Positions 44,422-53,601 of a stretch of DNA of 64,000 nt are shown here, piece after piece. Both the position numbers and the translations under genes were made by a program. The notes below the pieces were generated by a model that was not told where the DNA came from, searched no databases, and worked only from the letters and a program-made list of their open reading frames with translations. Each line of letters begins with the position of its first letter. Position 1 is the first letter of the stretch. Origin of the DNA: Gemmobacter nectariphilus DSM 15620 (GTDB lineage Bacteria; Pseudomonadota; Alphaproteobacteria; Rhodobacterales; Rhodobacteraceae); assembly GCF_000429765.1 (NCBI RefSeq), contig NZ_AUCM01000006.1:1-64000 (forward strand), read 5' to 3'.

Positions 44422-45963
44422 CTAAAATGCGCCTTTGCGTGCGAGTTCCTCGGGTGTGACGGGGCCTTTGGGTTCCGGCTCGGCGGGGGTGATGTCGCGC
44501 GCGCCTTCGGCGGCCTCGGCGTCTTCCACAGGGGCATCCTTGGGGCCGGTGCCGGCCAGATGTTCGGGCGCGGGCTCGGCAGCCGCCGGGCGGCCGACGA
44601 TCAGGGGCAGCATCTCGGTCTGGGTCGGGCTGGGGCCGCTGGTTTCCGGCGGCTCGGTCCAGGCAAGGGTGTCGAACCCGCCGCAATTGTCACAGACCGG
44701 ATCCCAGGCGGCATGGACGGCGTGGCACTTCTCGCACACCCATTGCGGGCCGCGCGGCGCCGTCAGCGCCCGTGCCAGCCAGCCGCGCACGACCGCATCG
44801 TCGGCGCCCGAGCCACGTTCGATGGCCGCCATGATGGTCAGCGCCCGCGCCGTCGGATGATCGGTCACCAGCGATCCCAGCGCGCGGCGGGCGGCGGGAA
44901 AATCCTCGGCCGCGATGTTCAGCTCGGCCATCAGAAGGCGGGTTTCCTCGTGGTCGGGCTTGATGTCGGTCAGCGCATGGAACCGGCGCACGCGGGCGGC
45001 CGGGCTTTCATCGGGCACGACCTCGGCAAAGGCGGCGGCAAGGTCGGGGTGGGGCTGCGCCTCCCATGCCTTGCGCAAAACGCGGGCAGCGGCCTTGGCG
45101 TTGCCCTGTTCGATATAGCTGCGCGCGGCCATGGCGGCGGCGGGGATCAGATCGGGGCTGGCCTTGTTGGCGGCAATCGCCGCCTCGCGCGCCTCGATGG
45201 TCGAGGCGTCATCCAGCAGAACCCGCGCCTCTTGCAGCGCCAGCACGGCATCGCGGCGGCGCCAGACATCCTTGGGCAGCGCGCCGGTTTTCAGCTTGGC
45301 GCCAAGGGTCTGGCGCGCACCTTGCCAGTTCTTGCCGCCGGTCTGCAGCTGCAGCAGGATATCCTGCGTCTCGGTATGTTTCGGCTTCAGCGCCAGCGCC
45401 TTTTCGGCCAGCTTCATCGCCGTTTCGGTATCGCCCTCTTCCAGCTTCAGCTTCATCAGCCCGCGCACACCGACAAAGCGGCTGCGCTCGTCGGCCAGCA
45501 GCTTGCGATAGGCGGCCTCGGCTCTGGTGCGCTCGCCTGCGGCCTGGGCGGCTTCGGCGGTAATCAGGGTGGTCAGGTCCGGGCGATCCAGCAGCTTTTC
45601 CGCCTTGGCGGCGCGGGCGGCGGCCACACGGTTTTCTCCAGCAGCCAGCGCCATCATCGCCTCGGACAGGGCGGCATAGCCGCGGCGTTCGCGGTTGCGG
45701 TCAAAATAGCGCGACAGGGCGGTTTCATCGCCCGTGAGAAAGCGCAGCACCGCAATGGCCAGACCCGCAATGCGCATCAGCAGCCAGATGCCGGCAACCA
45801 GCAGCAGCGCGGCAATCGCGGCCTGCAGGGGGCCAAGCGTGACCTCCCAGCCCAGCATGGATATGCGGATCCCGCCGCCGGTTTCCGACAGGATCGACGC
45901 CCCCCAGGTCAGCGCGGCAACCAGCGCGAAGAATAGAAGGGCCTTGGCAAGCGACCAGAGCAT
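44422..45963 (-). CDS. hemY: HemY-family TPR membrane protein with C-terminal zinc ribbon
   Basis: Inner-membrane protein of the HemY family; 513 residues. Two N-terminal transmembrane helices (about residues 7-30 and 43-64), then TPR-like repeats (KLLADERSRFVGVRGLMKLKLEEGD; AEKALALKPKHTETQDIL). After about residue 400 it carries a small zinc-ribbon-like module, CEKC...CDNC, and a Pro/Glu-rich tail. It is linked by position to haem synthesis (hemD), but the reaction is unknown. The start ATG 45963 lies behind GGAGGC, 10 bases from the Mic60 stop. Confidence 0.88.
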   Translation of the reverse strand: MLWSLAKALLFFALVAALTWGASILSETGGGIRISMLGWEVTLGPLQAAIAALLLVAGIWLLMRIAGLAIAVLRFLTGDETALSRYFDRNRERRGYAALSEAMMALAAGENRVAAARAAKAEKLLDRPDLTTLITAEAAQAAGERTRAEAAYRKLLADERSRFVGVRGLMKLKLEEGDTETAMKLAEKALALKPKHTETQDILLQLQTGGKNWQGARQTLGAKLKTGALPKDVWRRRDAVLALQEARVLLDDASTIEAREAAIAANKASPDLIPAAAMAARSYIEQGNAKAAARVLRKAWEAQPHPDLAAAFAEVVPDESPAARVRRFHALTDIKPDHEETRLLMAELNIAAEDFPAARRALGSLVTDHPTARALTIMAAIERGSGADDAVVRGWLARALTAPRGPQWVCEKCHAVHAAWDPVCDNCGGFDTLAWTEPPETSGPSPTQTEMLPLIVGRPAAAEPAPEHLAGTGPKDAPVEDAEAAEGARDITPAEPEPKGPVTPEELARKGAF

Positions 45964-45972
45964 CTCGGCCTC

Positions 45973-47226
45973 CTATTTCGCGTTGAGATCGGTGGCCAAT
46001 GTGGCCAGGGCGGCGGCGGCTTCGGCGCGGGCATCGGCCTTGGCGCGCCAGTCGGCCATCGCTGCGGCGCCTTCGGGCGGCAGGGCGTCCAGCTCGGCCA
46101 GCGCGCCGGTCAGATCGCCCTTGTGCAGGGCCGCTTCGGCCCGCGACAGGATGGCATCGGGATCATCCCCCTCTTGCGGGGTCAACGCGCGCATCCCGGT
46201 CTGCGCCTTGAGAAAGGCGCCCAGCCGTTCCGATACCGTCGCATCGGCCCCCGGCTTTTGCGTCGCGGCCAGCACGGCGCGGGCGGCGTCAGGAAAGGCG
46301 GTCTGCAATTGTGCCAGCGTCAGCAGGCCTTCGGCGTGCGCGGACAGCGCCACCGGAACGGTGATCCCGGCCGACCCCAGATCGTCAAGCGCCGTGTCAA
46401 ACGCCCCGCCCGCGTCCAGCGCCGCCTGCACGCGCAGCACCGCACCGCGCGCCACGGCTGACCGGGCTGTCGCCTCGGCCTCGGCCCGCAAGGCGGCGGC
46501 ACGCGCCTCGGCGGCTTCGCGTTCGGCCTGAGCTGCGGCTTTCAGCGCCTGCAATTCTGCGCTGCCATCCTTGGGGATCGCGGACACTTCGCCGCGCAGG
46601 GTGGCGATTTCGGATTTCAGGGCCGCGATGTCGGGGGTCAGATCGGCGGCCGGGGCGCTGGCCTGCTGTTTCAGATCGGCCAGCTCGGCGCGCAGCGCGG
46701 CCAGATCGGCCGTCGGGTCGGGCAGGCCCTGCACCCGCGCCTCCAGCGTGGCGATCCGGTCGGCCAGGGTCTGATCGGGGGCCAGGGAGGCAAGTTTCTG
46801 ATCCTGGGCCGCCAGCCGCGATTCAATGCTGGCCAGCTGCTCGCCCGTCGAGGCCAGCGGCCAGCCATTCGGCACCACCTGCGCCAGACCAAAGCCAAGC
46901 CCGGCCGCGACCACGCCGCCCAGCACCAGCATCAGCGGGTTGCCGCCCCGCGACGGTTCGGGGGGCGGCCCAGGTTGGCGGGCCGGTTCGGCCACGGGCG
47001 GCGCGGATGCGCTGGTCGACGCGGGGTCCGGGCGTTCCTCGGAAGGGTCCGGCAGTTCCGCAGGGGCACGATCCTCGACCGGCGCCTCGGCGATCACCTC
47101 TGCATCCGGGACCAAAGGCGCCGCACCAAGGTCTTTGGCGGGCGCGGGTTCGGCGCCAGCCGAAGCCGTCGCCCCATCTTCGGCAAGATCAGCCGTTTCG
47201 TCGGATTTTTTCCTGCTCCCGGCCAT
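45973..47226 (-). CDS. Bacterial Mic60-like (mitofilin) inner-membrane protein
   Basis: A 417-residue protein that matches the alphaproteobacterial Mic60/mitofilin family by layout: an acidic N-terminal tail, one transmembrane helix (about 97-117, LMLVLGGVVAAGLGFGLAQVV), a long coiled coil (about 125-265, LASIESRLAAQDQKLASLA and others) and a helical C-terminal mitofilin domain. Mitochondrial Mic60 shapes cristae, and bacterial versions are thought to influence intracytoplasmic or inner-membrane curvature. It sits between hemD and hemY, an order seen in other alphaproteobacteria. Confidence 0.85.
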   Translation of the reverse strand: MAGSRKKSDETADLAEDGATASAGAEPAPAKDLGAAPLVPDAEVIAEAPVEDRAPAELPDPSEERPDPASTSASAPPVAEPARQPGPPPEPSRGGNPLMLVLGGVVAAGLGFGLAQVVPNGWPLASTGEQLASIESRLAAQDQKLASLAPDQTLADRIATLEARVQGLPDPTADLAALRAELADLKQQASAPAADLTPDIAALKSEIATLRGEVSAIPKDGSAELQALKAAAQAEREAAEARAAALRAEAEATARSAVARGAVLRVQAALDAGGAFDTALDDLGSAGITVPVALSAHAEGLLTLAQLQTAFPDAARAVLAATQKPGADATVSERLGAFLKAQTGMRALTPQEGDDPDAILSRAEAALHKGDLTGALAELDALPPEGAAAMADWRAKADARAEAAAALATLATDLNAK

Positions 47227-47288
47227 GCTTGCCTCCTTCCGCTGTCCACTCGCCCCAAGGAACTAACCTAGCGATCCCCCGCCGGGGT

Positions 47289-48008
47289 TCAAGCGCCTGC
47301 ACCTGCGCCCATCAGACGCGCCAGCGCCGTCAGCATCCCCGGCCCGTCGGGCGTCGGGGCACATTCCACGCGCAGCGCGCCCAGCGGCCCGACCGCATCT
47401 GCTGCCGCCTTGCTGATCGCGGCGACAAGCAGCGGCGCGACCGTCCCCCCTGTTTGTGCCACGAAAAGCCCGGCGCTGCGCGGGGAAAATAGCGGCACGA
47501 TCACCGGCGCCCCCTCCATCAGCCGGGCGCGGGCGGCTTCGGTCAACGGGCGCGGCTCCTGGGCATAGACGATGGCCTCGGTCACCGACATGCCAGCCGT
47601 GCGCAGCCGGGCCGCCAGATCCCCTGCCGCCTCGCGCCCCCGCGCATGCAGCCAGAGGCCCGGGCGGGGCTGCCTGGTCAGGGCGGCGACCAGCCCATTG
47701 GCATCGCCGCCGATGACCTCGGCCTGCCAGCCTGCGGCCTGTGCGGCCTCGGCGGTGCGCGGGCCGACGCAGACCGCGGGGCCGCGCCTGCCCGTCAGGC
47801 GCCGCAACCCTTCGACCCCCGTCTCCGAGGTGAAGATCGTGCCCTGCCAGCCGCCCGGCAGGGTCGGCGCCAGAAACACCGGCGCCATCAGGGGCGAGGA
47901 CAGGATTTCCAGCCCGTCCCCGAACCTCTCGCGCAGTTGCGCGGCGAATCGCGTCGCGGCAGGCTCGGGCCGGGTCAACAGAAGGGTCGGGCGGGATTGT
48001 GCGGCCAT
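47289..48008 (-). CDS. hemD: Uroporphyrinogen-III synthase
   Basis: Cyclises hydroxymethylbilane to uroporphyrinogen III in haem synthesis. The 239-residue product shows the two-lobed family pattern: [65 protein letters not shown] and [14 protein letters not shown]. HemD sequences are weakly conserved, so the assignment rests on this pattern and on the haem context. The start is ATG 48008, divergent from tsaD (51 bases apart). Confidence 0.85.
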   Translation of the reverse strand: MAAQSRPTLLLTRPEPAATRFAAQLRERFGDGLEILSSPLMAPVFLAPTLPGGWQGTIFTSETGVEGLRRLTGRRGPAVCVGPRTAEAAQAAGWQAEVIGGDANGLVAALTRQPRPGLWLHARGREAAGDLAARLRTAGMSVTEAIVYAQEPRPLTEAARARLMEGAPVIVPLFSPRSAGLFVAQTGGTVAPLLVAAISKAAADAVGPLGALRVECAPTPDGPGMLTALARLMGAGAGA

Positions 48009-48059
48009 GGGTCCGGTGTTACCTGCAACGACAACCCCCGGCAACGGGGTGGAGGGTGC

Positions 48060-49145
48060 ATGGCGCAAACGCTGACATTCCTGGGGCTGGAAAGCAGCTG
48101 CGACGATACCGCAGCCGCCGTGGTGCGCCATGCGCCGGGCGAGGCGCCGCAGATCCTGTCCTCGGTCGTCGCCGGGCAAGAGGCATTGCACGCGGCCTTT
48201 GGCGGTGTGGTCCCCGAAATCGCGGCCCGCGCCCATGCCGAACGCATCGACCTTGCCGTCGAAGAGGCGCTGGCCGCCGCCGGCCTGACGCTGGGGCAGA
48301 TGGACGGCATTGCCGTGACTGCAGGGCCAGGGCTGATCGGCGGGGTTCTGGCCGCCGTGATGTGCGCCAAGGGTCTGGCCGCCGCGACCGGATTGCCGCT
48401 GGTCGGGGTCAACCATCTGGCCGGCCACGCGCTGACCCCCCGGCTGACGGATGGGCTGGACTATCCCTATCTGATGCTGCTGGTCTCGGGCGGGCATTGC
48501 CAGTTCCTGCGCGTGGACGGCCCCGAAACCTATGCCCGCCTTGGCGGCACCATCGACGATGCCCCGGGCGAGGCCTTTGACAAGACCGCCAAGCTGCTGG
48601 GCCTGCCCCAGCCCGGCGGCCCCGCCGTCGAGCGCGAGGCCGCGCAGGGCGATCCCCGCCGTTTCGCTTTTCCCCGCCCGCTTCTGGACCGGCCGGGGTG
48701 TGACATGTCGTTCTCGGGGCTGAAAACCGCGCTGCTGCGGGCGCGCGACGGGGTGATTGCAGAAAAATCGGGGCTGACCGTGCAGGACCGCCGCGATCTG
48801 TGCGCGGGATTTCAGGCCGCCGTGGCCGATGTGCTGGCCGAAAAATCCCGCCGCGCGCTGGCGGCCCATCCCGGCATGACCGCCTTTGCCGTCGCGGGCG
48901 GGGTGGCCGCGAATACCGTCATTCGCGCTCGTCTGACCGATGTGGCTGCGGCGGCGGGCGTGCCCTTCCTTGCCCCGCCGCTGAGGCTGTGCACCGACAA
49001 TGCCGCGATGATCGCCTGGGCGGGGATCGAGCGGTTCCGGCTGGGCCATCGCGACGGGCTGGACCTGTCCGCGCGCCCGCGCTGGCCGCTGGACCAGAGC
49101 GCGGCCCCCATGCTGGGCGCCGGCAAGAAGGGGGCCAAGGCATGA
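48060..49145 (+). CDS. tsaD: tRNA N6-adenosine threonylcarbamoyltransferase TsaD
   Basis: Transfers the threonylcarbamoyl group to A37 of ANN-decoding tRNAs. The 361-residue protein has [62 protein letters not shown] (two metal-binding His) and the late [18 protein letters not shown] 48060 lies behind GGAGGGT. The tRNA-Thr gene nearby encodes an ANN-type substrate, but that is chance proximity. The stop overlaps the gpsA start. Confidence 0.97.
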   Translation: MAQTLTFLGLESSCDDTAAAVVRHAPGEAPQILSSVVAGQEALHAAFGGVVPEIAARAHAERIDLAVEEALAAAGLTLGQMDGIAVTAGPGLIGGVLAAVMCAKGLAAATGLPLVGVNHLAGHALTPRLTDGLDYPYLMLLVSGGHCQFLRVDGPETYARLGGTIDDAPGEAFDKTAKLLGLPQPGGPAVEREAAQGDPRRFAFPRPLLDRPGCDMSFSGLKTALLRARDGVIAEKSGLTVQDRRDLCAGFQAAVADVLAEKSRRALAAHPGMTAFAVAGGVAANTVIRARLTDVAAAAGVPFLAPPLRLCTDNAAMIAWAGIERFRLGHRDGLDLSARPRWPLDQSAAPMLGAGKKGAKA

Positions 49146-50089
49146 CGCTGGTTCTGGGCGCGGGCGCCTTTGGCAGCGCGCTGGCGGTGGCGCTGGCGGC
49201 CAACGGGCCGGTCACGCTGTGGGGTCGGCGGCTGGACTGGGCGGATGCCCGCGAAAACCCGCTGCTGCCGGGTGTTGTGCTGCCCGACACCATCACGCTG
49301 ACCGAATCCCTGCCCGCCCCCGGCAGCGCGCCGGTGTTGCTGGCGGTGCCCATGCAGGCGCTTGGCCGGTTCCTGGCCGATCATGCCGCACGGCTGGACG
49401 GCAGCCAGCTGGTGCTGTGCTGCAAGGGGATCGACCTTGCCACGCTGCGCGGCCCCTCGGCGCTGGTCGAGACGCATTGCCCCGCAGCCACCCCGGCGGT
49501 GCTGACCGGGCCCAGCTTTGCCGCAGACATCGCGCGCGGCCTGCCGACGGCGCTGACGCTGGCCTGCGCCAGTGATGCGGAAGGCGCGCTGCTTCAGGCG
49601 CAGCTGTCCACCCCGACGCTGCGGCTTTACCGCACCGCCGATGTGGCCGGGGCCGAGCTGGGCGGCGCGCTGAAGAACGTGATCGCCATTGCGGCCGGGA
49701 TCGTCATGGGCGCGGGCCTTGGCGACAGCGCGCGCGCGGCGCTGATGACGCGGGGCTATGCGGAAATGGTCCGCCTGGCCGCGCGGCTTGGGGCGCGGGC
49801 GGAAACGCTGGCCGGGCTGTCGGGCCTGGGCGATCTGGTGCTGACCTGCACCTCGGCGCAATCGCGCAACTTTCGCCACGGCCTTGCGCTGGGTCAGGGC
49901 ACGCCGCCCGACGCCTCGGCCACGGTCGAGGGTCTGGCCACCGCCCGCGCCGTGCTTGCCCGCGCGTCTGCGCTGGACATGGCGGCCGAGGTGCCCGTGA
50001 CGCAGATGGTCGTGGCCGTCACCACCGGACAGATCGGCATTGCCGAAGCCGTGCAAACCCTGATGACCCGCCCGCTCAAGGAGGAATGA
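49142..50089 (+). CDS. gpsA: Glycerol-3-phosphate dehydrogenase (NAD(P)+)
   Basis: Makes sn-glycerol 3-phosphate from dihydroxyacetone phosphate for phospholipids. The 315-residue product shows the Rossmann start [48 protein letters not shown], the catalytic region [30 protein letters not shown], and [14 protein letters not shown]. It overlaps tsaD by four bases (ATGA) and is followed at one base by the YciI gene. Confidence 0.97.
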   Translation: MTLVLGAGAFGSALAVALAANGPVTLWGRRLDWADARENPLLPGVVLPDTITLTESLPAPGSAPVLLAVPMQALGRFLADHAARLDGSQLVLCCKGIDLATLRGPSALVETHCPAATPAVLTGPSFAADIARGLPTALTLACASDAEGALLQAQLSTPTLRLYRTADVAGAELGGALKNVIAIAAGIVMGAGLGDSARAALMTRGYAEMVRLAARLGARAETLAGLSGLGDLVLTCTSAQSRNFRHGLALGQGTPPDASATVEGLATARAVLARASALDMAAEVPVTQMVVAVTTGQIGIAEAVQTLMTRPLKEE

Positions 50090-50359
50090 ATGCTTTTTGC
50101 CCTGACCTGCATCGACAAGCCCGGCGCGCTGCAAACCCGGCTGGACAACCGCCCCGCGCATCTCGACTTCCTGAACGCCAGCGGCAAGGTGGTCTTTGCC
50201 GGCCCGTTCATCGCCGATGACAAGCCCACCGGATCGCTGGTGGTGATCGACGTGGCCGACCGCGCCGAGGCCGAGGCCTTTGCCGCCGCCGACCCCTATG
50301 CCAAGGCCGGACTGTTTTCCGATGTCACCATCCGCGAATGGCGCAAGGTGATCGGCTGA
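50090..50359 (+). CDS. YciI-family protein
   Basis: An 89-residue YciI-like protein: MLFALTCIDKPGALQTRLDNRPAHLDFL, PFIADDKPTGSLVVIDVADRAEAEAFAAADPYAKAGLF and a final IREWRKVIG. The fold is ferredoxin-like, and the conserved His/Asp pair is present (H in RPAHLDF, D in DPY). YciI proteins are small stand-alone enzymes of unclear reaction. It starts right behind GAGGAATGA, the end of gpsA. Confidence 0.9.
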   Translation: MLFALTCIDKPGALQTRLDNRPAHLDFLNASGKVVFAGPFIADDKPTGSLVVIDVADRAEAEAFAAADPYAKAGLFSDVTIREWRKVIG

Positions 50360-50781
50360 TGCGCTACTGGCTGATGAAATCCGAACCCGACGTCTTCAGC
50401 TGGGACGATCTGGTCGCCACCGGCGCACGGGGCGAGCAATGGGACGGCGTGCGCAACTACCAGGCCCGCAACAACATGCGGGCGATGGAACTGGGCGACC
50501 AGGTGTTCTACTATCATTCCAACGTCGGGCTGGAGATCGTCGGCATCGCCGAGGTCTGCGCCCTGTCGCATCCCGACAGCACGGCAGGCGAGGATACCCG
50601 CTGGGATTGCGTCGATATCCGCGCGGTCAAGCCGATGCCGCAGCCGGTCAGCCTGAAGCAGGTCAAGGCGACGCCGGAACTGGCCAACATGTCGCTTGTC
50701 ACCTCGATGCGTCTGTCGGTGCAGCCGGTCACGCCCGAGGAATGGGCGCTGGTCTGCCGCATGGGCGGGCTGAGCGACTAA
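50359..50781 (+). CDS. EVE-domain protein
   Basis: A 140-residue EVE protein (MRYWLMKSEPDVFSWDDLVA, EQWDGVRNYQARNNMRAMELGDQVFYYHSN, GIAEVCALSHPDSTA). EVE domains bind modified nucleotides in DNA or RNA; this is the full-length single-domain form usual in Proteobacteria. It overlaps the stop of the YciI gene by one base, so tsaD-gpsA-yciI-eve is one polycistron. Confidence 0.92.
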   Translation: MRYWLMKSEPDVFSWDDLVATGARGEQWDGVRNYQARNNMRAMELGDQVFYYHSNVGLEIVGIAEVCALSHPDSTAGEDTRWDCVDIRAVKPMPQPVSLKQVKATPELANMSLVTSMRLSVQPVTPEEWALVCRMGGLSD

Positions 50782-50981
50782 CCCGCCTTGCGGGCGCCAA
50801 GGACGGCGCCCGCAATCGCCCCGATGACCGACCCCAGCGGCACCCAGAAGAACACCAGCCCCATCGCATAGGCCCCTTCGGCCTGCGAGATGTGACACAT
50901 CTCGGCCGCGGCCAGCCCTGCGGCCAGGGCGATGGCCCCGCCACCGATCAGCCCGACCAATCCCCAGACAACCCGGCGCAT
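50778..50981 (-). CDS. Small two-helix membrane protein
   Basis: A 67-residue protein with two hydrophobic segments (VVWGLVGLIGGGAIALAAGLAAAEM and VFFWVPLGSVIGAIAGAVLG). Family unknown. It is read from ATG 50981 behind GGAGGCAAGG; a second in-frame ATG at 50993 lies four codons earlier. Its last four bases overlap the end of the EVE gene, which is convergent. Confidence 0.6.
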   Translation of the reverse strand: MRRVVWGLVGLIGGGAIALAAGLAAAEMCHISQAEGAYAMGLVFFWVPLGSVIGAIAGAVLGARKAG

Positions 50982-51108
50982 CCTTGCCTCCATGATCTGC
51001 AGGCAGTCTGCCACGGACCGGCCCAGCCACAAAACGCCATGTGCGGCGCCCTTGCGTCTTTCGCATGTCACCGCAGCGCGGCATTCTGCCCCAAAGCGGA
51101 GAGGTGAG

Positions 51109-52887
51109 ATGCGGACACTGGTGTTCAATGCGGGCAGTTCCAGCCTGAAATTCGGCCTTTACGACATGGGCGGCGCCGAGGTGTTGCGCCTCAAGGGCGG
51201 GTTCGACCGCTTTGCCGAAGATGGCTGCGATCTGAAACTGACCGTGGATGGCACCCGCCACGACAGCCGCGCCCCGCACCGCGACATGGCCGCTGCAATT
51301 GCTGCCGTGCCGGGCATTCTGGCAAGCCACGGGATCGACGGGATCAATGCCATCGGCCACCGCATCGCCCATGGCGGGGCAAGGTTCGACAAACCCGCCC
51401 TGATGGACGCCCCGACACTGGCCGCCATCGAGGATCTGACCCCGCTGGCCCCGCTGCACAACCCGGCCAATCTGGCCGCTGTCCGGCTGGCGCAGCAGAT
51501 CTGGCCCGGCCTGCCGCAGGTGGGGGTGTTCGACACCTCGTTCCACATGACGGCGCCCGCCTTTTCAACCACCTATGCCGTGCCGCTGCTCTGGCGCGAG
51601 GCCGGGCTGCGGCGGTTCGGCTTTCACGGCACCTCGCACAAATATGTGGCCCTGCGCGCGGCCGAGGTGATCGGCCAGCCGGTCGAGCGGCTTCAGATCG
51701 TGTCCTGCCATCTGGGCAATGGCGCCTCGGTCTGCGCGATCAACCGGGGGCGCAGCATGGACACGTCCATGGGCCTGACCCCGCTGGAAGGTCTGGTGAT
51801 GGGCACCCGGTCCGGCGATGTCGACCCGGGCGCCTTCGGGTTCCTGTCGCGCGAACTTGGGCTGGACGTCGCGCAGATCGAAGCCGCGCTTTACAACGAT
51901 TCGGGCCTCAAGGCGCTGACCGGCAGCCCCGACATGCGCGATGCCGAGGACCGGGCCGCGGCCGGCGATCCTGCAGCCCAGCTGGCCATCGAAATCTATG
52001 CCTATCGCGCCCGCAAATACATCGGCGCCTATGCGGCGGCGATGGGCGGGATCGACGCGCTGGTCTTTACCGGCGGGATTGGCGAGAATTCGGCCTCGAT
52101 GCGGCGGCGGATCTGCGACGGGCTGGAATTCATGGGCGTCACGCTGGACATCGACCGCAACCAGCATGTCGATCTGGCCAACCGCGCGGCGCCCGAATTG
52201 CAGGCCTGGGGCGGCCGGGTGCGGGTGATCGTCACCGAAACACAGGAACAGCTGCAGATCGCCCGCGAAACCGCCGCCGCGCTGGCGGTCACGCGCCGCG
52301 CGCGGCTGGTGCTGCCGGTCGCGGTCTCGGCCCGGCATGTCCATCTGTGCCAGGCCGATGTCGAGGCGCTGTTCGGCCCCGGCGCCACGCTGAGCGCAGA
52401 ATTCCCGCTGCGCCAGCCAGGCAACTTCGCCGCCCACCAGAAGGTGACGATCGAGGGGCCCAAGGGCGCGCTGCATCATGTCCGTGTGCTGGGCCCGACC
52501 CGCAGCCGCACCCAGATCGAGGTCTCGCGCACCGATACCTTCGCGCTGGGGGTCGAGGCGCCGGTTCGGCTGTCAGGCGATCTGGACGGCACGCCAAAGA
52601 TCCGCCTGATCGGGCCCGCGGGCACGGTGGAAACCGATGGGCTGATCATCGCCGCGCGGCACATCCACATGCACCCGGACGATGCCGACCGCTGGGGCGT
52701 GAGCGACAAGGAAGAGGTCGAGGTGCGCGTCACCGGCACAGGCCGCGGCATGACCTTTTCCGGCGTCATTGTCCGCGTGCAGCCCAATGCCTTTACCGAA
52801 ATGCACATCGACACCGACGAGGCGAATGCCGCCGGCATTTCGGGCGGCGCCGAAGGGGCACTGATCGCGCCGGAACACGGGGGCTAG
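51109..52887 (+). CDS. Acetate kinase-PduL phosphotransacylase fusion
   Basis: A 592-residue bifunctional protein. Residues 1-397 form acetate kinase (NAGSSSLKF 7-15, HRIAHGG 84-90, DTSFH 142-146, FGFHGTSH 170-177, HLGNGAS 201-207, FTGGIGENS 320-328). Residues about 399-592 form a PduL-type phosphotransacylase, with the paired His motifs VSARHVHL (406-413) and AARHIHMHPDD (515-525). One chain could therefore turn acetyl-CoA into acetyl phosphate and then acetate with ATP, or the reverse, without a separate Pta. The start ATG 51109 lies behind GGAGAGGTGAG. Nearby ALDH16 could supply acetate. Confidence 0.92.
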   Translation: MRTLVFNAGSSSLKFGLYDMGGAEVLRLKGGFDRFAEDGCDLKLTVDGTRHDSRAPHRDMAAAIAAVPGILASHGIDGINAIGHRIAHGGARFDKPALMDAPTLAAIEDLTPLAPLHNPANLAAVRLAQQIWPGLPQVGVFDTSFHMTAPAFSTTYAVPLLWREAGLRRFGFHGTSHKYVALRAAEVIGQPVERLQIVSCHLGNGASVCAINRGRSMDTSMGLTPLEGLVMGTRSGDVDPGAFGFLSRELGLDVAQIEAALYNDSGLKALTGSPDMRDAEDRAAAGDPAAQLAIEIYAYRARKYIGAYAAAMGGIDALVFTGGIGENSASMRRRICDGLEFMGVTLDIDRNQHVDLANRAAPELQAWGGRVRVIVTETQEQLQIARETAAALAVTRRARLVLPVAVSARHVHLCQADVEALFGPGATLSAEFPLRQPGNFAAHQKVTIEGPKGALHHVRVLGPTRSRTQIEVSRTDTFALGVEAPVRLSGDLDGTPKIRLIGPAGTVETDGLIIAARHIHMHPDDADRWGVSDKEEVEVRVTGTGRGMTFSGVIVRVQPNAFTEMHIDTDEANAAGISGGAEGALIAPEHGG

Positions 52888-53110
52888 GCCCACGCAAAGG
52901 CGCGCAGCACCCACCCCCGTTCGATCAGCCATATTTCGACTTGATCCGAATATCCTCGGGGGGTGAATTGGCCGTCAGGACAAGAGGGATCGGAGAGGAC
53001 CGTGGCCGCGGTGCGGCCGCGTAGGCCCCAAAGATGAAAGCCCCCCTGCGACGCCGGCAAGGATCGTGACATGCCTGTTCAAGAAGTGCAGCAGACTGCG
53101 AAATCTCCGC

Positions 53111-53446
53111 TCAGGGCAGATCGCTGACCTGCACCAGGCCGAGCGCCAGCCGCTCGCCCGCGCGGGCGTCCAGCGGGCGTTCCGAGGCCGTGACCTCGAC
53201 CACCGGGCCGCTGACCGTCCGCCCGCCGGTCTGCCAGACCAGCCGCCCGGCCAGCGCCTGCGGCTCGTCCCGCGTCAGTTCCAGTGTCACCGTGACATTG
53301 TGCCCCGCCAGCAGGGCCGTCAGGCTGGAACAGGCCGGACCCGTCCCCAGATGCCCGCCACCAGGCCCCCGGCAGGTGATGCGGGGATCCGCTTGCACGG
53401 GCAGCGCGGCAAGCATGATGGCAAGGACAAGGGCGATGCGGATCAT
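53111..53446 (-). CDS. Small secreted protein of unknown function
   Basis: A 111-residue protein with a signal peptide (MIRIALVLAIMLAALPVQA). The mature part has ITCRGPGGGHLGTGPACSSLTALLAGHNVTVTLELTRDEPQ, with two Cys that could pair, and a beta-rich remainder ending RLALGLVQVSDLP. I recognise no family. The start is chosen at ATG 53446, behind CAGGGGGG. It is divergent from the epimerase gene at 53602, and repeat-like sequence lies between. Confidence 0.7.
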   Translation of the reverse strand: MIRIALVLAIMLAALPVQADPRITCRGPGGGHLGTGPACSSLTALLAGHNVTVTLELTRDEPQALAGRLVWQTGGRTVSGPVVEVTASERPLDARAGERLALGLVQVSDLP

Positions 53447-53517
53447 CCCCCCTGATACCATGATGCGGTGCAGCAGGGCCACCCCTCGAACCGGGGGCGG
53501 GGCGGCGCCGTCGCATG

Positions 53518-53540
53518 GGTATTTGAGGCAAGGTGAAGCA
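53518..53540 (+). repeat. Intergenic repeat, diverged copy
   Basis: GGGTATTTGAGGCAAGGTGAAGC, a variant of the GTATTTGGAAAAAGGCAAAG repeat, between the small secreted gene and the epimerase. A further degenerate form on the minus strand may lie at 52933-52960. Confidence 0.5.
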
Positions 53541-53601
53541 TGCAGATGCTGGACGGGGGCGGCCGGGCGGGGCAAGGATGGCCCGGACAACAGGGGGCAG
53601 G

